Of a stretch of DNA of 22,466 nucleotides, positions 14,491 through 22,399 are shown one piece after another. Each line of letters opens with the position of its first letter. Within the stretch, counting starts at the first letter, position 1. Made by a program: the position numbers and the translations under genes. The notes under the pieces were generated by a model that made no database searches, was not told the origin of the DNA, and saw nothing but the letters and a program-made list of their open reading frames with translations. The stretch comes from Clostridiales bacterium UBA6363 (GTDB taxonomy: Bacteria > Bacillota > Clostridia > UBA1381): the NCBI GenBank assembly GCA_002438865.1, contig DJRJ01000076.1:1-22466 (forward strand), read 5' to 3'.

Positions 14491-15489
14491 TCAGGGAGAA
14501 GCCCAGTAGACGTCTCGGTAAACTACTCCTTGGGGGACTTCCGAATATGAGTTGACGGCAATGTCAATTGTGTAGCCTTTTACCATGCCGCCGCAGTCCT
14601 CGGCACGGCGGAGACCGTAGCCATCGATGTAGACCCAGCTGAGCTTGGGGATAATATTAGGGTCGACGGCGATGGTTTGACCGGGAATTATTTTGCCCGC
14701 CCAGGCGGTGCTGTTTCCCCAGATGCCGTTGTCAGCCGAGCCGGGCGTGTAGTGCGTTATTTTGAATTTTCCTATGTATGCGCCGTGGAGCGGTTTTTCC
14801 TTTGCCGCCTCCTCCTCCGCAAGGATTTGCTCGTAATTGGGGATAGCGTATGCGTTTTCCGCATCGGACACAATCCGCAAATCGGTGGGGATAATCATAT
14901 TTTCATCTTGCGGTATGGAAACGGACACAGAGGTGTCTGCCTGATTCCAGCCGACGCTGAGTCCGAATATTTCCATTGCGCTCCTTAGGGGAATCATAAG
15001 CCGTGCGTCATCTTCGGCAGTCGCAACGCCGTTCAGTGCGACGTATTTTCCTATTGCCACGGCGTCGCCCTCACGGTCTTTGAAGTTGTAGCGTATGACC
15101 GCATTGTCGGCATAAAGCCGCAAAGATGCGGTTATGCTTACAGGCGTAAGCTCAAGCCCGTAATTATTTATTTTGTTTATCAGCCGTGCGGCGTACCGCT
15201 CAATCGGCTTTGGAGAGTTTATATCCGTTTTAAGCGTAAGCTGTGCCGTCTGGATTTCCTGATTCCAGCTGACGGTCATTCCCGCCGATTCCGCAAATTT
15301 CCGTACCGGAACAAGGGTTATATCGTTGCGGCAAATCGGTCCGTTTTCGCCGAAGTCGATTTGCTGTGACGAGTTGTCCGCAACTGCGTTAAGGGTTATT
15401 TTTATATCGGGCTGTGCGTATGTATTAATCGTTCCGACCACGGCGATAACCACTATAGCAAGCGCCGCAGTCTTTTTTATTTGATACAT
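14491..15489 (-). CDS. Secreted protein with two stalk domains and a 3D domain
   Basis: 332 residues. Signal peptide 1-25 (TYA-Q). Two copper-amine-oxidase-N-like stalk domains (about 28-87 and 140-194; LVPVRKFAESAGMTVSW, LMIPLRSAMEIFGLSVGW) are followed by a C-terminal 3D domain (236-330). The three aspartates that name the 3D domain are present: D276 (AVDP), D298 (EDCGG) and D309 (TIDI). 3D domains occur in wall-remodelling proteins such as resuscitation-factor-like and MltA-like peptidoglycan lytic enzymes, so a cell-wall role is likely. AGAAAGGA lies 9 bases before the ATG, and the gap to the upstream gene is 16 bases. Last gene of a three-gene operon; transcription then runs into the repeat array. 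Confidence 0.9.
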   Translation of the reverse strand: MYQIKKTAALAIVVIAVVGTINTYAQPDIKITLNAVADNSSQQIDFGENGPICRNDITLVPVRKFAESAGMTVSWNQEIQTAQLTLKTDINSPKPIERYAARLINKINNYGLELTPVSITASLRLYADNAVIRYNFKDREGDAVAIGKYVALNGVATAEDDARLMIPLRSAMEIFGLSVGWNQADTSVSVSIPQDENMIIPTDLRIVSDAENAYAIPNYEQILAEEEAAKEKPLHGAYIGKFKITHYTPGSADNGIWGNSTAWAGKIIPGQTIAVDPNIIPKLSWVYIDGYGLRRAEDCGGMVKGYTIDIAVNSYSEVPQGVVYRDVYWASP

Positions 15490-15505
15490 ATTTATAAGTC
15501 CTTTC

Positions 15506-16480
15506 TTATTTATAATTGTAGTATACCGCTATGTCGGCGGCAGTTCCGTCAATTATTCTCACAAGCGCATAGGCAAAGCCGTCACATTCGCTAAGGTTTA
15601 TTCTTTCGCTGTCGTAAAGCTTCGGAACAAACGTTGCCGGAATATCCGAAACGGACGCCGCCGTTATGTCATACGGGCGTGCGCTTTTGCAAAGATACAC
15701 AACGGTTTCGGGTTCAAGCGTTATATCTATAAGCTTGTCCGTTTCGCCGCTTTTGTTCATAAGCGTAAGGCTGTTTTTCGTCTTGTCCGCAATAATGCCG
15801 AACGCATACATATATTTTTCGGAATTTCGTCCGCCGTACTGCGCCGCCCATTGGGTTTTCAAACCGCCCACATTATTATTATATGCAAACAATTTTTCAA
15901 AATTTACCCCGTAATCGGCGCTGTCAAGCGCAATATTGTAATTATCGGGGCGGTATATAAAGTCTATGCGTGAAAATTCCGTTCTCGGAACGTTGTACGA
16001 TATGCGGAAAACATCGCCCTTTTGCAGAGCGGAGGCGTCGCTGCCGCTCAATTCGAGATAATTCTCCGGAGCGGACTCGATTTTTACATCCTTTTTTACG
16101 AGAAATTCCGTCTTTTTGCCCTGATACAGCGCCTCAATGCTGTACATATCCTCGTCCTCGCCGTAAACGGAGGAAACGTCAAGGCAAACGGCAAACGCAT
16201 TGCGTGCGTCCTTTTCGGACGGATACTGCGCCGCTTTTTCGGTAAGCTCCGACACCGATTCGGCTTTATCGTACCAAATGGTTTTCTTCATATCCTTATA
16301 CTTATCGGGAAGCTCTATGAAATCGCTTTCCGTTTTGAACAGCTTGGAAAACACAAGCTGTCCGTTATCATAGCACGACACAACGACGTTTTTTCCGTTC
16401 TCAACGCTGTACTGCGCCGCAAATGCCGTTACGGGCAGGAGCAGCAGTGCAAGCACTGCGGCGGTTATTTTAATTTTCAT
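15506..16480 (-). CDS. Secreted protein of unknown function
   Basis: 324 residues with a clear signal peptide (1-21, AFA-AQ) and no other membrane segment, so it should be exported. I recognise no domain. Sequence features are a central LQKGDVFRISYNV segment followed by IDFIYRPDN, a pattern also common in the beta-rich bodies of SLH proteins, and a C-terminus (YALVRIIDGTAADIAVYY) that resembles the last residues of the S-layer protein at 356-3469. It may be a wall-associated protein built from the same module. AAGGAGG precedes the ATG and overlaps the stop region of the upstream ATPase gene (12-base gap). Confidence 0.8.
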   Translation of the reverse strand: MKIKITAAVLALLLLPVTAFAAQYSVENGKNVVVSCYDNGQLVFSKLFKTESDFIELPDKYKDMKKTIWYDKAESVSELTEKAAQYPSEKDARNAFAVCLDVSSVYGEDEDMYSIEALYQGKKTEFLVKKDVKIESAPENYLELSGSDASALQKGDVFRISYNVPRTEFSRIDFIYRPDNYNIALDSADYGVNFEKLFAYNNNVGGLKTQWAAQYGGRNSEKYMYAFGIIADKTKNSLTLMNKSGETDKLIDITLEPETVVYLCKSARPYDITAASVSDIPATFVPKLYDSERINLSECDGFAYALVRIIDGTAADIAVYYNYK

Positions 16481-16492
16481 AATTTTTCCTCC

Positions 16493-17641
16493 TTAAAGGC
16501 TCGATATATACGATGACACAAACTGCTTTGCACATCTTCCGTTTCTGCCGCCGTAATTCATCTGCCATACGACCGCCTTTTTTTCGATTTCGGCGTTTAT
16601 CTCCACGCCGTGCTTTTTGAGCATCTGTGCAACTATATTCAAAAACTCCTTCTGATTGGGAGCGGAAAACACAAGGCTTATTCCGAAACGCTCCGAAAGC
16701 GACAGCGTTTCCTGCATCTGATCGTTTCGGTGCAGATCGTCACCCTGGCGGTCGGACAGCGTTTCCTTTACAAGGTGTCTGCGGTTCGATGTTGCATATA
16801 CAAGCATATTTTCGTTCTGCGCCTGCAGCTGTCCCTCCATTGCAATCTTTAAGGATTTATATTCCGGCTCCTCCGCCTCAAATGATAAATCGTCAAGGAA
16901 AAGTATGTATTTATGCGGTTTTTCGGAAAGCGTTTTTGCAAGGTCCGGTATATCCTTTATATTCTGTTTCGGCAGCTCGATAAGCCTTAGTCCGTCCTTT
17001 GCAAACATCTTCAACAACGCCTTGACCGATGAGGATTTTCCCGTTCCTCTGTCGCCGAAGAGCAGTACGTTATTCGCCTTTTTACCGTTTACAAACGCTT
17101 TTGTGTTATCGATAAGCGTCTGTTTCTGATAATCTATGCCGATAAGCTCGTCAAAATCGGGCATATCAACGGACGGTATGCCGAAAAGTCCGCCGTCATA
17201 CTTGAAGGCGTAATACTTTGCGGTAACTCCGCAGCCGAGCTTTTTATAATGCTGTATAAGGTTGTCCAAAAGCTCCTCTGCCGACTTCGACTGCGTAAGC
17301 TTTAAAATCGAGTTTACATATTCTCCGCAAAAGCCGGTATCGTTTCCCGAGGGGGTATATTTAAGCTGTGCCTTATACAGCGATTTGTATATCTGATTAA
17401 TGTCACGCTTTGCAAGACGGTACAAATCGTTTCCGATTTTCTTTCCCGACTGCGCAAGGTGCGAAACGATATTCTCGTCATTCGCCAGCTTTGAGGACAC
17501 ATACTCGCATATGCTGTCCGAGGTTATGCCCTCCGTTTCGGCAAAGCGGACGATGCGCTTCATAACCTCCAGATCGTTTTTCTCCGTTATTCCCTGTATG
17601 CAGGGGTCGTTTAATATATTATCAAAAATCAATAAATCCAT
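16493..17641 (-). CDS. DUF815 family AAA ATPase
   Basis: 382 residues. An N-terminal helical region (1-140) of unknown role is followed by the DUF815 ATPase (~160-380), with Walker A GDRGTGKSS (196-204), Walker B ILFLDDLSFE (246-255), the sensor-like VYATSNRRHL and a C-terminal lid with GGRNGR. The family is widespread and little studied; it is related to DnaC/IstB-like AAA proteins. Its partner and substrate are unknown. First gene of an operon with two secreted proteins. The start is the ATG after AAAGGGTGAT. Confidence 0.92.
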   Translation of the reverse strand: MDLLIFDNILNDPCIQGITEKNDLEVMKRIVRFAETEGITSDSICEYVSSKLANDENIVSHLAQSGKKIGNDLYRLAKRDINQIYKSLYKAQLKYTPSGNDTGFCGEYVNSILKLTQSKSAEELLDNLIQHYKKLGCGVTAKYYAFKYDGGLFGIPSVDMPDFDELIGIDYQKQTLIDNTKAFVNGKKANNVLLFGDRGTGKSSSVKALLKMFAKDGLRLIELPKQNIKDIPDLAKTLSEKPHKYILFLDDLSFEAEEPEYKSLKIAMEGQLQAQNENMLVYATSNRRHLVKETLSDRQGDDLHRNDQMQETLSLSERFGISLVFSAPNQKEFLNIVAQMLKKHGVEINAEIEKKAVVWQMNYGGRNGRCAKQFVSSYISSL

Positions 17642-17676
17642 TTAAAATCACCCTTTTGTATAGTTTGCCATTTTAC

Positions 17677-17705
17677 ATTATAGCACAAAGCTTTTAAAAA
17701 TGCAA
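17677..17705 (-). promoter_or_regulatory. Promoter of the DUF815 operon
   Basis: On the minus strand, TTGCAT (17705-17700), 17-bp spacer, TATAAT (17682-17677). The -10 box is perfect and the -35 box weak. Transcription should start near 17670, leaving a leader of about 30 nt. Confidence 0.65.
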
Positions 17706-17815
17706 ATAACCCTTGTTTTGAGTATACAACATAAACTGCCGTTTTGTCAAATTCGACAATTTTTGCAGATTTTTTTTGGAGCGCAATAATTTATTTTCTG
17801 CACTTATCCCACCGT

Positions 17816-18095
17816 TTATTCACACGGCGTGGATAACTTTTTTGCACCGCCATATACGAAAAAACCGCATAAATATGCGTTTTTTTACTCCATACACTTT
17901 TTAATCCACAATTATACTCTTTTTATGGGTGGAAAAACACAGAATTATGTAAAAATAATATGTAAACCTCAAAAAACCGCATAAACACGTCAGGTTGTCC
18001 ACTGTTTATAAACTGCGCATACCGTGGATAACTCCGTGGACGGCGTGGATAACTCGTAAAAAACAGCTTGTCTATGCGAATTTTACCGTGGATAA
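17816..18095. promoter_or_regulatory. Cluster of DnaA-box-like sites
   Basis: TTATTCACA at 17816 matches the DnaA box TTATNCACA. Four exact copies of CGTGGATAA (17828, 18023, 18044, 18087; one mismatch from the box on the minus strand) all point the same way and are followed by C. Weaker sites are TAATCCACA (17902), TTGTCCACT (17995) and CGTGGACGG (18035). The surroundings are AT-rich. It could be an accessory origin, a DnaA-binding reservoir or a DnaA-controlled promoter region. Confidence 0.55.
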
Positions 18096-18193
18096 CTTAT
18101 TTTTTTCCATGTTTATACATTGTTTATAATTTTTCATCGGTTTACATAAAATCTCAACGAGAGGTAAACCGAAAATATTTTTGCAAAAAGAAA

Positions 18194-18222
18194 GGGCAGA
18201 GTAAAAATATTTTACTCTGCCC
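18194..18222 (-). terminator. Rho-independent terminator of serS
   Basis: GGGCAGAGTAAAA (18194-18206), loop of three, TTTTACTCTGCCC (18210-18222): a perfect 13-bp stem. On the minus strand it comes 7 bases after the serS stop and is followed by TTTCTTTTT. Confidence 0.95.
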
Positions 18223-18229
18223 GACATGA

Positions 18230-19495
18230 TTATTTTATTGTATCCGTTCCCATATACTGAACAAGAGCCTCCGGAACAGTTACCGTTCCGTCCTCGTTCT
18301 GGAAGTTTTCCAAAATTGCGGCTACCGTTCTTCCGACAGCCAGTCCCGAACCGTTTAACGTATGCACGAACTGCGCCTTATCCTTTGCGGTTTCCTTGTA
18401 TTTGATGTTTGCACGGCGTGCCTGATAATCCTCAAAGTTTGAGCAGGAGGATATTTCAACATATCTGCCGTAGCTCGGCATCCAAACCTCTATATCGTAC
18501 GTTTTTGCCGATGAGAAGCCTAAGTCGCCCGTTGAAAGGCATACTACTCTGTAGGGTATTCCGAGTCCCTGCAAAAGCTTTTCGGCGTCGTTTGTAAGCT
18601 TTTCAAGCTCATAATAGCTGTTTTCGGGTTTTACGAATTTAACAAGCTCTACCTTATTAAACTGATGCTGTCTTATAAGACCTCTCGTGTCACGTCCGGC
18701 ACTGCCTGCCTCGGCTCTGAAGCAAGCCGAATATGCGCAGTATTTTATCGGAAGCTGTGCTCCGTCAAGGATTTCGTCACGGTGAAGATTGGTTACGGGA
18801 ACCTCTGCCGTAGGAATCATAAAGAAATCGTTGTTCTTTACGTTATATGCGTCCTCCTCAAACTTAGGAAGCTGACCCGTACCCGTCATCGACGCTCTGT
18901 TTACCATATACGGCGGGAAAATTTCCGTATAGCCGTTATCGGTATGCGTGTTTAAGAAATACTGAATAACCGAACGCTCAAGTCTTGCGCCGAGTCCTTT
19001 ATAAACGGTAAATCTCGTACCGGCAATTTTTGTACCACGCTCAAAATCGAGAATATCAAGGTCTGTTCCGATGTCCCAATGCGCCTTAAATTCAAAATCA
19101 AACTCTCTCGGCATGCCCCATTTACGCATTTCCTTGTTTTCCGTATCGTCTTTGCCGATAGGACAGCTTGAATTGGGGATATTGGGTATTCTCAGCATAA
19201 AGTTTCTGAGCTGTTCGTCTATGTCACGGACTTTTTCGTCATCGGCTTTTATTTCGTTGCTCAATTCCTTCATTTCCTTGAAAAGCTCGTCCGTATTTTC
19301 GCCGGCTTTCTTCATTGCAGGAACTTTTTTGCTTATTTCGTTCTGCTTTGCCTTCTTCTGCTCAACATCAGCCAGCAAATCTCTGCGCTGTTTGTCCAAC
19401 TCGATTGCGGGTGATATGTCGAGGTCGTTACAGCGGTTTTTCAGTGCCTCTCTTATTCTGTCGGGGTCTTGTCTTAAAATTTTTATGTCTAACAT
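18230..19495 (-). CDS. serS: Seryl-tRNA synthetase
   Basis: Charges tRNA-Ser with serine in the cytoplasm. 421 residues, the normal length. The N-terminal helical arm (about 30-105, rich in Lys and Glu) is the antiparallel coiled coil that grips the long variable arm of tRNA-Ser. The class II core follows, with TAEVPVTN, motif 2 ([17 protein letters not shown]), the HQFNKVE segment, [15 protein letters not shown] and motif 3 ([16 protein letters not shown]). It starts 16 bases after the small membrane protein gene, with AGAAAGGA ahead of the ATG. No T-box is seen before it, so it seems to be expressed as the last gene of the par cluster. Confidence 0.98.
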   Translation of the reverse strand: MLDIKILRQDPDRIREALKNRCNDLDISPAIELDKQRRDLLADVEQKKAKQNEISKKVPAMKKAGENTDELFKEMKELSNEIKADDEKVRDIDEQLRNFMLRIPNIPNSSCPIGKDDTENKEMRKWGMPREFDFEFKAHWDIGTDLDILDFERGTKIAGTRFTVYKGLGARLERSVIQYFLNTHTDNGYTEIFPPYMVNRASMTGTGQLPKFEEDAYNVKNNDFFMIPTAEVPVTNLHRDEILDGAQLPIKYCAYSACFRAEAGSAGRDTRGLIRQHQFNKVELVKFVKPENSYYELEKLTNDAEKLLQGLGIPYRVVCLSTGDLGFSSAKTYDIEVWMPSYGRYVEISSCSNFEDYQARRANIKYKETAKDKAQFVHTLNGSGLAVGRTVAAILENFQNEDGTVTVPEALVQYMGTDTIK

Positions 19496-19511
19496 TTTTA
19501 TTTATCCTTTC

Positions 19512-19934
19512 TTACTTTTGTATTTTATCATAAACAGCTTTCTGTTCCTCTGTAAGCTGTTCATAATTTATCGAACTTAAAACGGTGTTTAATGCCTCCG
19601 CATCGTTTCGGAGCTTTGCGTCATACGCACTGAACAGCAGAGCGTCGTTTGCCTGTCCCTCCGTAAGCTTTTCGATTTCCTCGGTGTTTTTCTCAAGCTG
19701 TGTTTTCAGATCGGAAACCTCCTGCATAAGCTTTGCGTTTTCCTCGCTTACAACCGCCGCCTTTTCCGGTATGCTTGCCGCCGTCTGAACGGGGGCTTCA
19801 CTGCTTATCGGGGGCTGACTTTTCTGCACCTTTGTCTGTCCGAAAAACGCAAGTATTATAAGTATTACCGCAACAAAAAATATGAGTGCTGTGTACAGAA
19901 AAAGGGATTTGTTACCGTGGTTATTTTGTTCCAT
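19512..19934 (-). CDS. Small single-pass membrane protein with coiled coil
   Basis: 140 residues; not recognised as a named family. One membrane segment (11-31) is followed by a Pro/Ser/Ala-rich stretch (38-58), a Glu/Lys-rich coiled coil with leucine heptads (60-92, ENAKLMQEVSDLKTQLEKN) and a polar tail. The bulk is probably outside the cell. The ATG at 19934 overlaps the last 14 bases of the DUF4446 gene and has AGGTGAT as ribosome site, so the two should be translated together. A longer frame from 20078 has no ribosome site and is unlikely. Position between parB and serS is the only functional hint. Confidence 0.75.
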   Translation of the reverse strand: MEQNNHGNKSLFLYTALIFFVAVILIILAFFGQTKVQKSQPPISSEAPVQTAASIPEKAAVVSEENAKLMQEVSDLKTQLEKNTEEIEKLTEGQANDALLFSAYDAKLRNDAEALNTVLSSINYEQLTEEQKAVYDKIQK

Positions 19935-20418
19935 TATTATCACCTGATTTCTTTGCCGCCTCAAGCGACTGTTTTTCTTCGTCCAAAAGCACCGTCGACG
20001 CACTGCCTCTGCGTATCTCACGTACATACATATTGCACGAATTATGTCCGTAAAGCGAGGTGAGAATAATGCCGTCATTATCGCCGTTCAACAGTGTGAG
20101 CGCAAAGCTAAGCTTTCCGGTCACATCATCAAATGCGTCAAAATTCACGGTTGCGGTTTTGTGGAACGATTTTCCGCTTTTACGCTCACATTCCGCAATT
20201 CGTGACGACATTATTGCGTCCGAGGACGAGTTTATCGTTTTTGCCAGATTGTCCACTTTTTCATAATATTCCTTAAGGACGCTTACAAGATCCCCGTCAT
20301 CGGAATAATCGAGCAGAGTGTTAATGCGTGAGGAGTTTATCATAATCAGAATAAGACATATGATAATCAGAACAAGCATTATGGCAAGAGCAATCATAAA
20401 TAGAAGTGTTGTATTCAT
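19921..20418 (-). CDS. DUF4446 family membrane protein
   Basis: 165 residues. One N-terminal membrane helix (5-27), a helical stretch (40-75), then the conserved DUF4446 core (~85-150): VNFDAFDDVTGKLSFALTLL, GIILTSLYG and YVREI. The family is typical of Clostridia and Bacilli and is usually encoded directly after parB, as here; its function is unknown. GGAGAAA seven bases upstream selects the ATG at 20418 over the one at 20430. A 287-bp spacer full of repeats separates it from parB. Confidence 0.88.
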   Translation of the reverse strand: MNTTLLFMIALAIMLVLIIICLILIMINSSRINTLLDYSDDGDLVSVLKEYYEKVDNLAKTINSSSDAIMSSRIAECERKSGKSFHKTATVNFDAFDDVTGKLSFALTLLNGDNDGIILTSLYGHNSCNMYVREIRRGSASTVLLDEEKQSLEAAKKSGDNNGTK

Positions 20419-20705
20419 ATTTTTCTCCATTTCTGCAATGCAGTTTATTCGGTTTTATGTAGTTTGTACCGCTTGCCTTTGGCGGTGTCGGGCACTGCCG
20501 CTTATCCTAACGTGAGAAAGAAGCAAGCAGGTCGCTTTCTGTTCGCCGCCGACGTATGTGATACTTCAAAGCGGACAGGAAGATGAGATGCGCCGCTACG
20601 TCTACCCTAACGTGAGAAAGAAGCAAGCAGATTGTCGTTTTGAAACACGACGGCGTATGTAGATACTCCGAGTGTTGATAAACGGCGAGATGCGCCGCTT
20701 ATTTC
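20419..20705. repeat. Repeat-filled spacer between parB and DUF4446
   Basis: An exact 25-bp direct repeat (CCTAACGTGAGAAAGAAGCA and five more bases) occurs at 20506-20530 and 20606-20630, exactly 100 bp apart. Each is followed by a diverged hairpin core (near 20550 and 20650) and GAGATGCGCCGCT. TTTCTCACGTTA at 20702-20713 is the reverse complement of the repeat start and contains the parB stop codon. The core and GAGATGCG relate it to the 109-bp array at 13.9-14.5 kb. Confidence 0.8.
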
Positions 20706-21572
20706 TCACGTTACGTTTAAGAGGGTTAAAAGCCTCTCTAAATCATCATTGCCGTAATATTCGATCTCTATTCTGCCTTTGCGTGCGGTGTGTGATATTT
20801 TGACCTTTGTGCCAAGGGCAGAGGACATTTTTTCGGATATGTGCTCTATTTCAATGTCACCGGCTGTCGGCTCTTTTGGCGCTTTTTTCGGGCGCTTTTT
20901 GCTTAATTGCTTTGCAAGCGCTTCAGCCTGGCGTACATTCAGACTGCCCTCCGTAATGCGCTTTACAAGCGCTTCACGTATTTCGGGGTCCTCCACCGAC
21001 AGCAGGGCACGTGCGTGTCCGCTCGAAATCATGCCGTCCGCAACCAAATCACGTGTGCGGTCGTCAAGCGACAACAGCCTCAGTGAGTTTGCAACCGCAC
21101 TGCGGCTTTTGCCTATCTTTTTTGATATATCCTCCTGGGTAAGGCTGAACTTTTCAAGGAGCTGTCTGTAACCGAGCGCTTCTTCTATCGGGTTTAAATC
21201 CTCACGCTGTAAGTTCTCTATCAGCGCCAGCTCCGCCGCCTCTTGCGGAGTAAATTCGCCTATAATCGCCGGTATTTCCGAAAGTCCGGCTTTTTTTGCG
21301 GCTCTCCAGCGGCGTTCTCCGGCTATTATAAGATAATTTCCGTTCTTTCCTGCGGTTACGGTTATCGGCTGTATAAGCCCATGCTCTTTTATAGACTCCG
21401 CAAGCGTTTCCAGTTTTTCCGCATCGAAAACCTTTCTCGGCTGATCTTTATTCGGTTCAACGCTGTTTATCTTAAGCTTTGTTATTCCTCCGCTTTTTTC
21501 CGGCTCCAAAAGTTCGGCGGCTGTGCCTTCAAAAAGTCCGTTCAGACCTTTGCCGAGTCCCTTTTTTGCCAT
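20706..21572 (-). CDS. parB: Chromosome-partitioning protein ParB (Spo0J)
   Basis: 288 residues. CTP-dependent DNA clamp that loads at parS sites near the origin and spreads, recruiting condensin and stimulating ParA. The N-terminal domain has the CTP/arginine patch GERRWR (85-90) and ENLQRED (119-125). The central helix-turn-helix (~134-160, TQEDISKKIGKSRSAVANSL) reads parS, and the C-terminal dimerisation domain spans 236-288. AAAGGAAG lies at good spacing before the ATG at 21572; the upstream ATG at 21578 and TTG at 21590 are too close to it. It follows parA by 30 bases. Its stop codon lies inside an inverted copy of the neighbouring repeat. I found no parS site in the window. Confidence 0.97.
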   Translation of the reverse strand: MAKKGLGKGLNGLFEGTAAELLEPEKSGGITKLKINSVEPNKDQPRKVFDAEKLETLAESIKEHGLIQPITVTAGKNGNYLIIAGERRWRAAKKAGLSEIPAIIGEFTPQEAAELALIENLQREDLNPIEEALGYRQLLEKFSLTQEDISKKIGKSRSAVANSLRLLSLDDRTRDLVADGMISSGHARALLSVEDPEIREALVKRITEGSLNVRQAEALAKQLSKKRPKKAPKEPTAGDIEIEHISEKMSSALGTKVKISHTARKGRIEIEYYGNDDLERLLTLLNVT

Positions 21573-21602
21573 AAGCATACTTCCTTTCAATTTACATAAA
21601 TG

Positions 21603-22358
21603 TTAATTTTTTCTTATAATTTCTTTTGCAAGAGCCATATATGCATCCGCACCCTTTGATGTGCGGTCGTATTTTATTATCGGCTCGCCGAAACTCGGCG
21701 CCTCCGAAAGGCGTACATTTCTCGGAATTACCGTTTTGTATACCTTGTCGGGGAAATATTTTTTCACTTCGTCAAGAACCTGTATCGAGAGGTTTGTTCT
21801 GCCGTCGTACATTGTACCCAAAACGCCCTCTATTTCGATATTCGGATTGAATTTCTTCTTAATTATACGTATCGTCCCGATAAGCTGACTGACGCCCTCA
21901 AGCGCATAATACTCGCACTGAACGGGAATAAGCACCGAATCGGACGCAGTAAGTATATTAATTGTAAGAATACCGAGCGCCGGGGGGGAGTCGATTATTA
22001 TAAAATCGTAATCACCCTTGAGTTTTTCGGTCACGTCTTTTAAGAAATACTCACGCTTGTCCTCATATGCAAGCTCTATCTCAACCGCCGACATATTCGG
22101 AGACGAGGGGATAACGTATAAATTGCTGTATTTTGTTTTTATTACCGCCTGTTTTGCTTTATCGGGATCGTCAAGGCAATCGTAGATTGTAAGCGAATGT
22201 TCGGTTATGCCGACTCCGCTTGTTGCGTTGCACTGGGGATCACAGTCGATAAGGAGCGTTTTTTTGCCCTCGCAGGCAAGACAGGAGGAAAGATTTACGG
22301 AGGTGGTTGTTTTGCCGACTCCGCCTTTTTGATTTGTAACGGCAATTATTTTGCCCAT
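21603..22358 (-). CDS. parA: Chromosome-partitioning ATPase ParA (Soj)
   Basis: 251 residues. Walker-type ATPase that dimerises with ATP on DNA and works with ParB in origin segregation and control of DnaA. Deviant Walker A KGGVGKTT (11-18, with the signature lysine K11), Walker A' IDCDPQCNAT (37-46) and Walker B IIIDSPPALG are all present, and the C-terminal NVRLSEAPSFG is typical of Soj. The ATG at 22358 has CGGAG 8 bases upstream; the frame stays open up to 22463 but that stretch contains the promoter. Its short N-terminus before the Walker motif means it lacks the DNA-binding extension of plasmid type Ia ParA. Confidence 0.97.
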   Translation of the reverse strand: MGKIIAVTNQKGGVGKTTTSVNLSSCLACEGKKTLLIDCDPQCNATSGVGITEHSLTIYDCLDDPDKAKQAVIKTKYSNLYVIPSSPNMSAVEIELAYEDKREYFLKDVTEKLKGDYDFIIIDSPPALGILTINILTASDSVLIPVQCEYYALEGVSQLIGTIRIIKKKFNPNIEIEGVLGTMYDGRTNLSIQVLDEVKKYFPDKVYKTVIPRNVRLSEAPSFGEPIIKYDRTSKGADAYMALAKEIIRKN

Positions 22359-22399
22359 ATTGTTTCTCCGTTCCGCCGCCCTTGCGGCATTGTGGTATA

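Larger units (their letters stand above)
17642..18229. other. AT-rich intergenic region between serS and the DUF815 operon
   Basis: No gene seen. It contains the DUF815 promoter, a DnaA-box-like cluster (17816-18095), the serS terminator, two copies of AAAAAACCGCATAAA (about 17869 and 17971) of which the first forms a CGCAT-N4-ATGCG hairpin, and an inverted repeat CGGTTTAC (18138-18145) / GTAAACCG (18164-18171) that can be extended by CTC/GAG with a bulge. Confidence 0.75.

Noticed and set aside
17642..18229. Calling this spacer the main chromosomal origin
   Set aside because: dnaA is not adjacent and the parA-serS genes point toward it, opposite to the usual arrangement. Kept only as a DnaA-box cluster.
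20981..21060. parS-like CACGTG cores within parB
   Set aside because: The flanks do not match TGTTTCACGTGAAACA beyond the core; these are coding-sequence coincidences.
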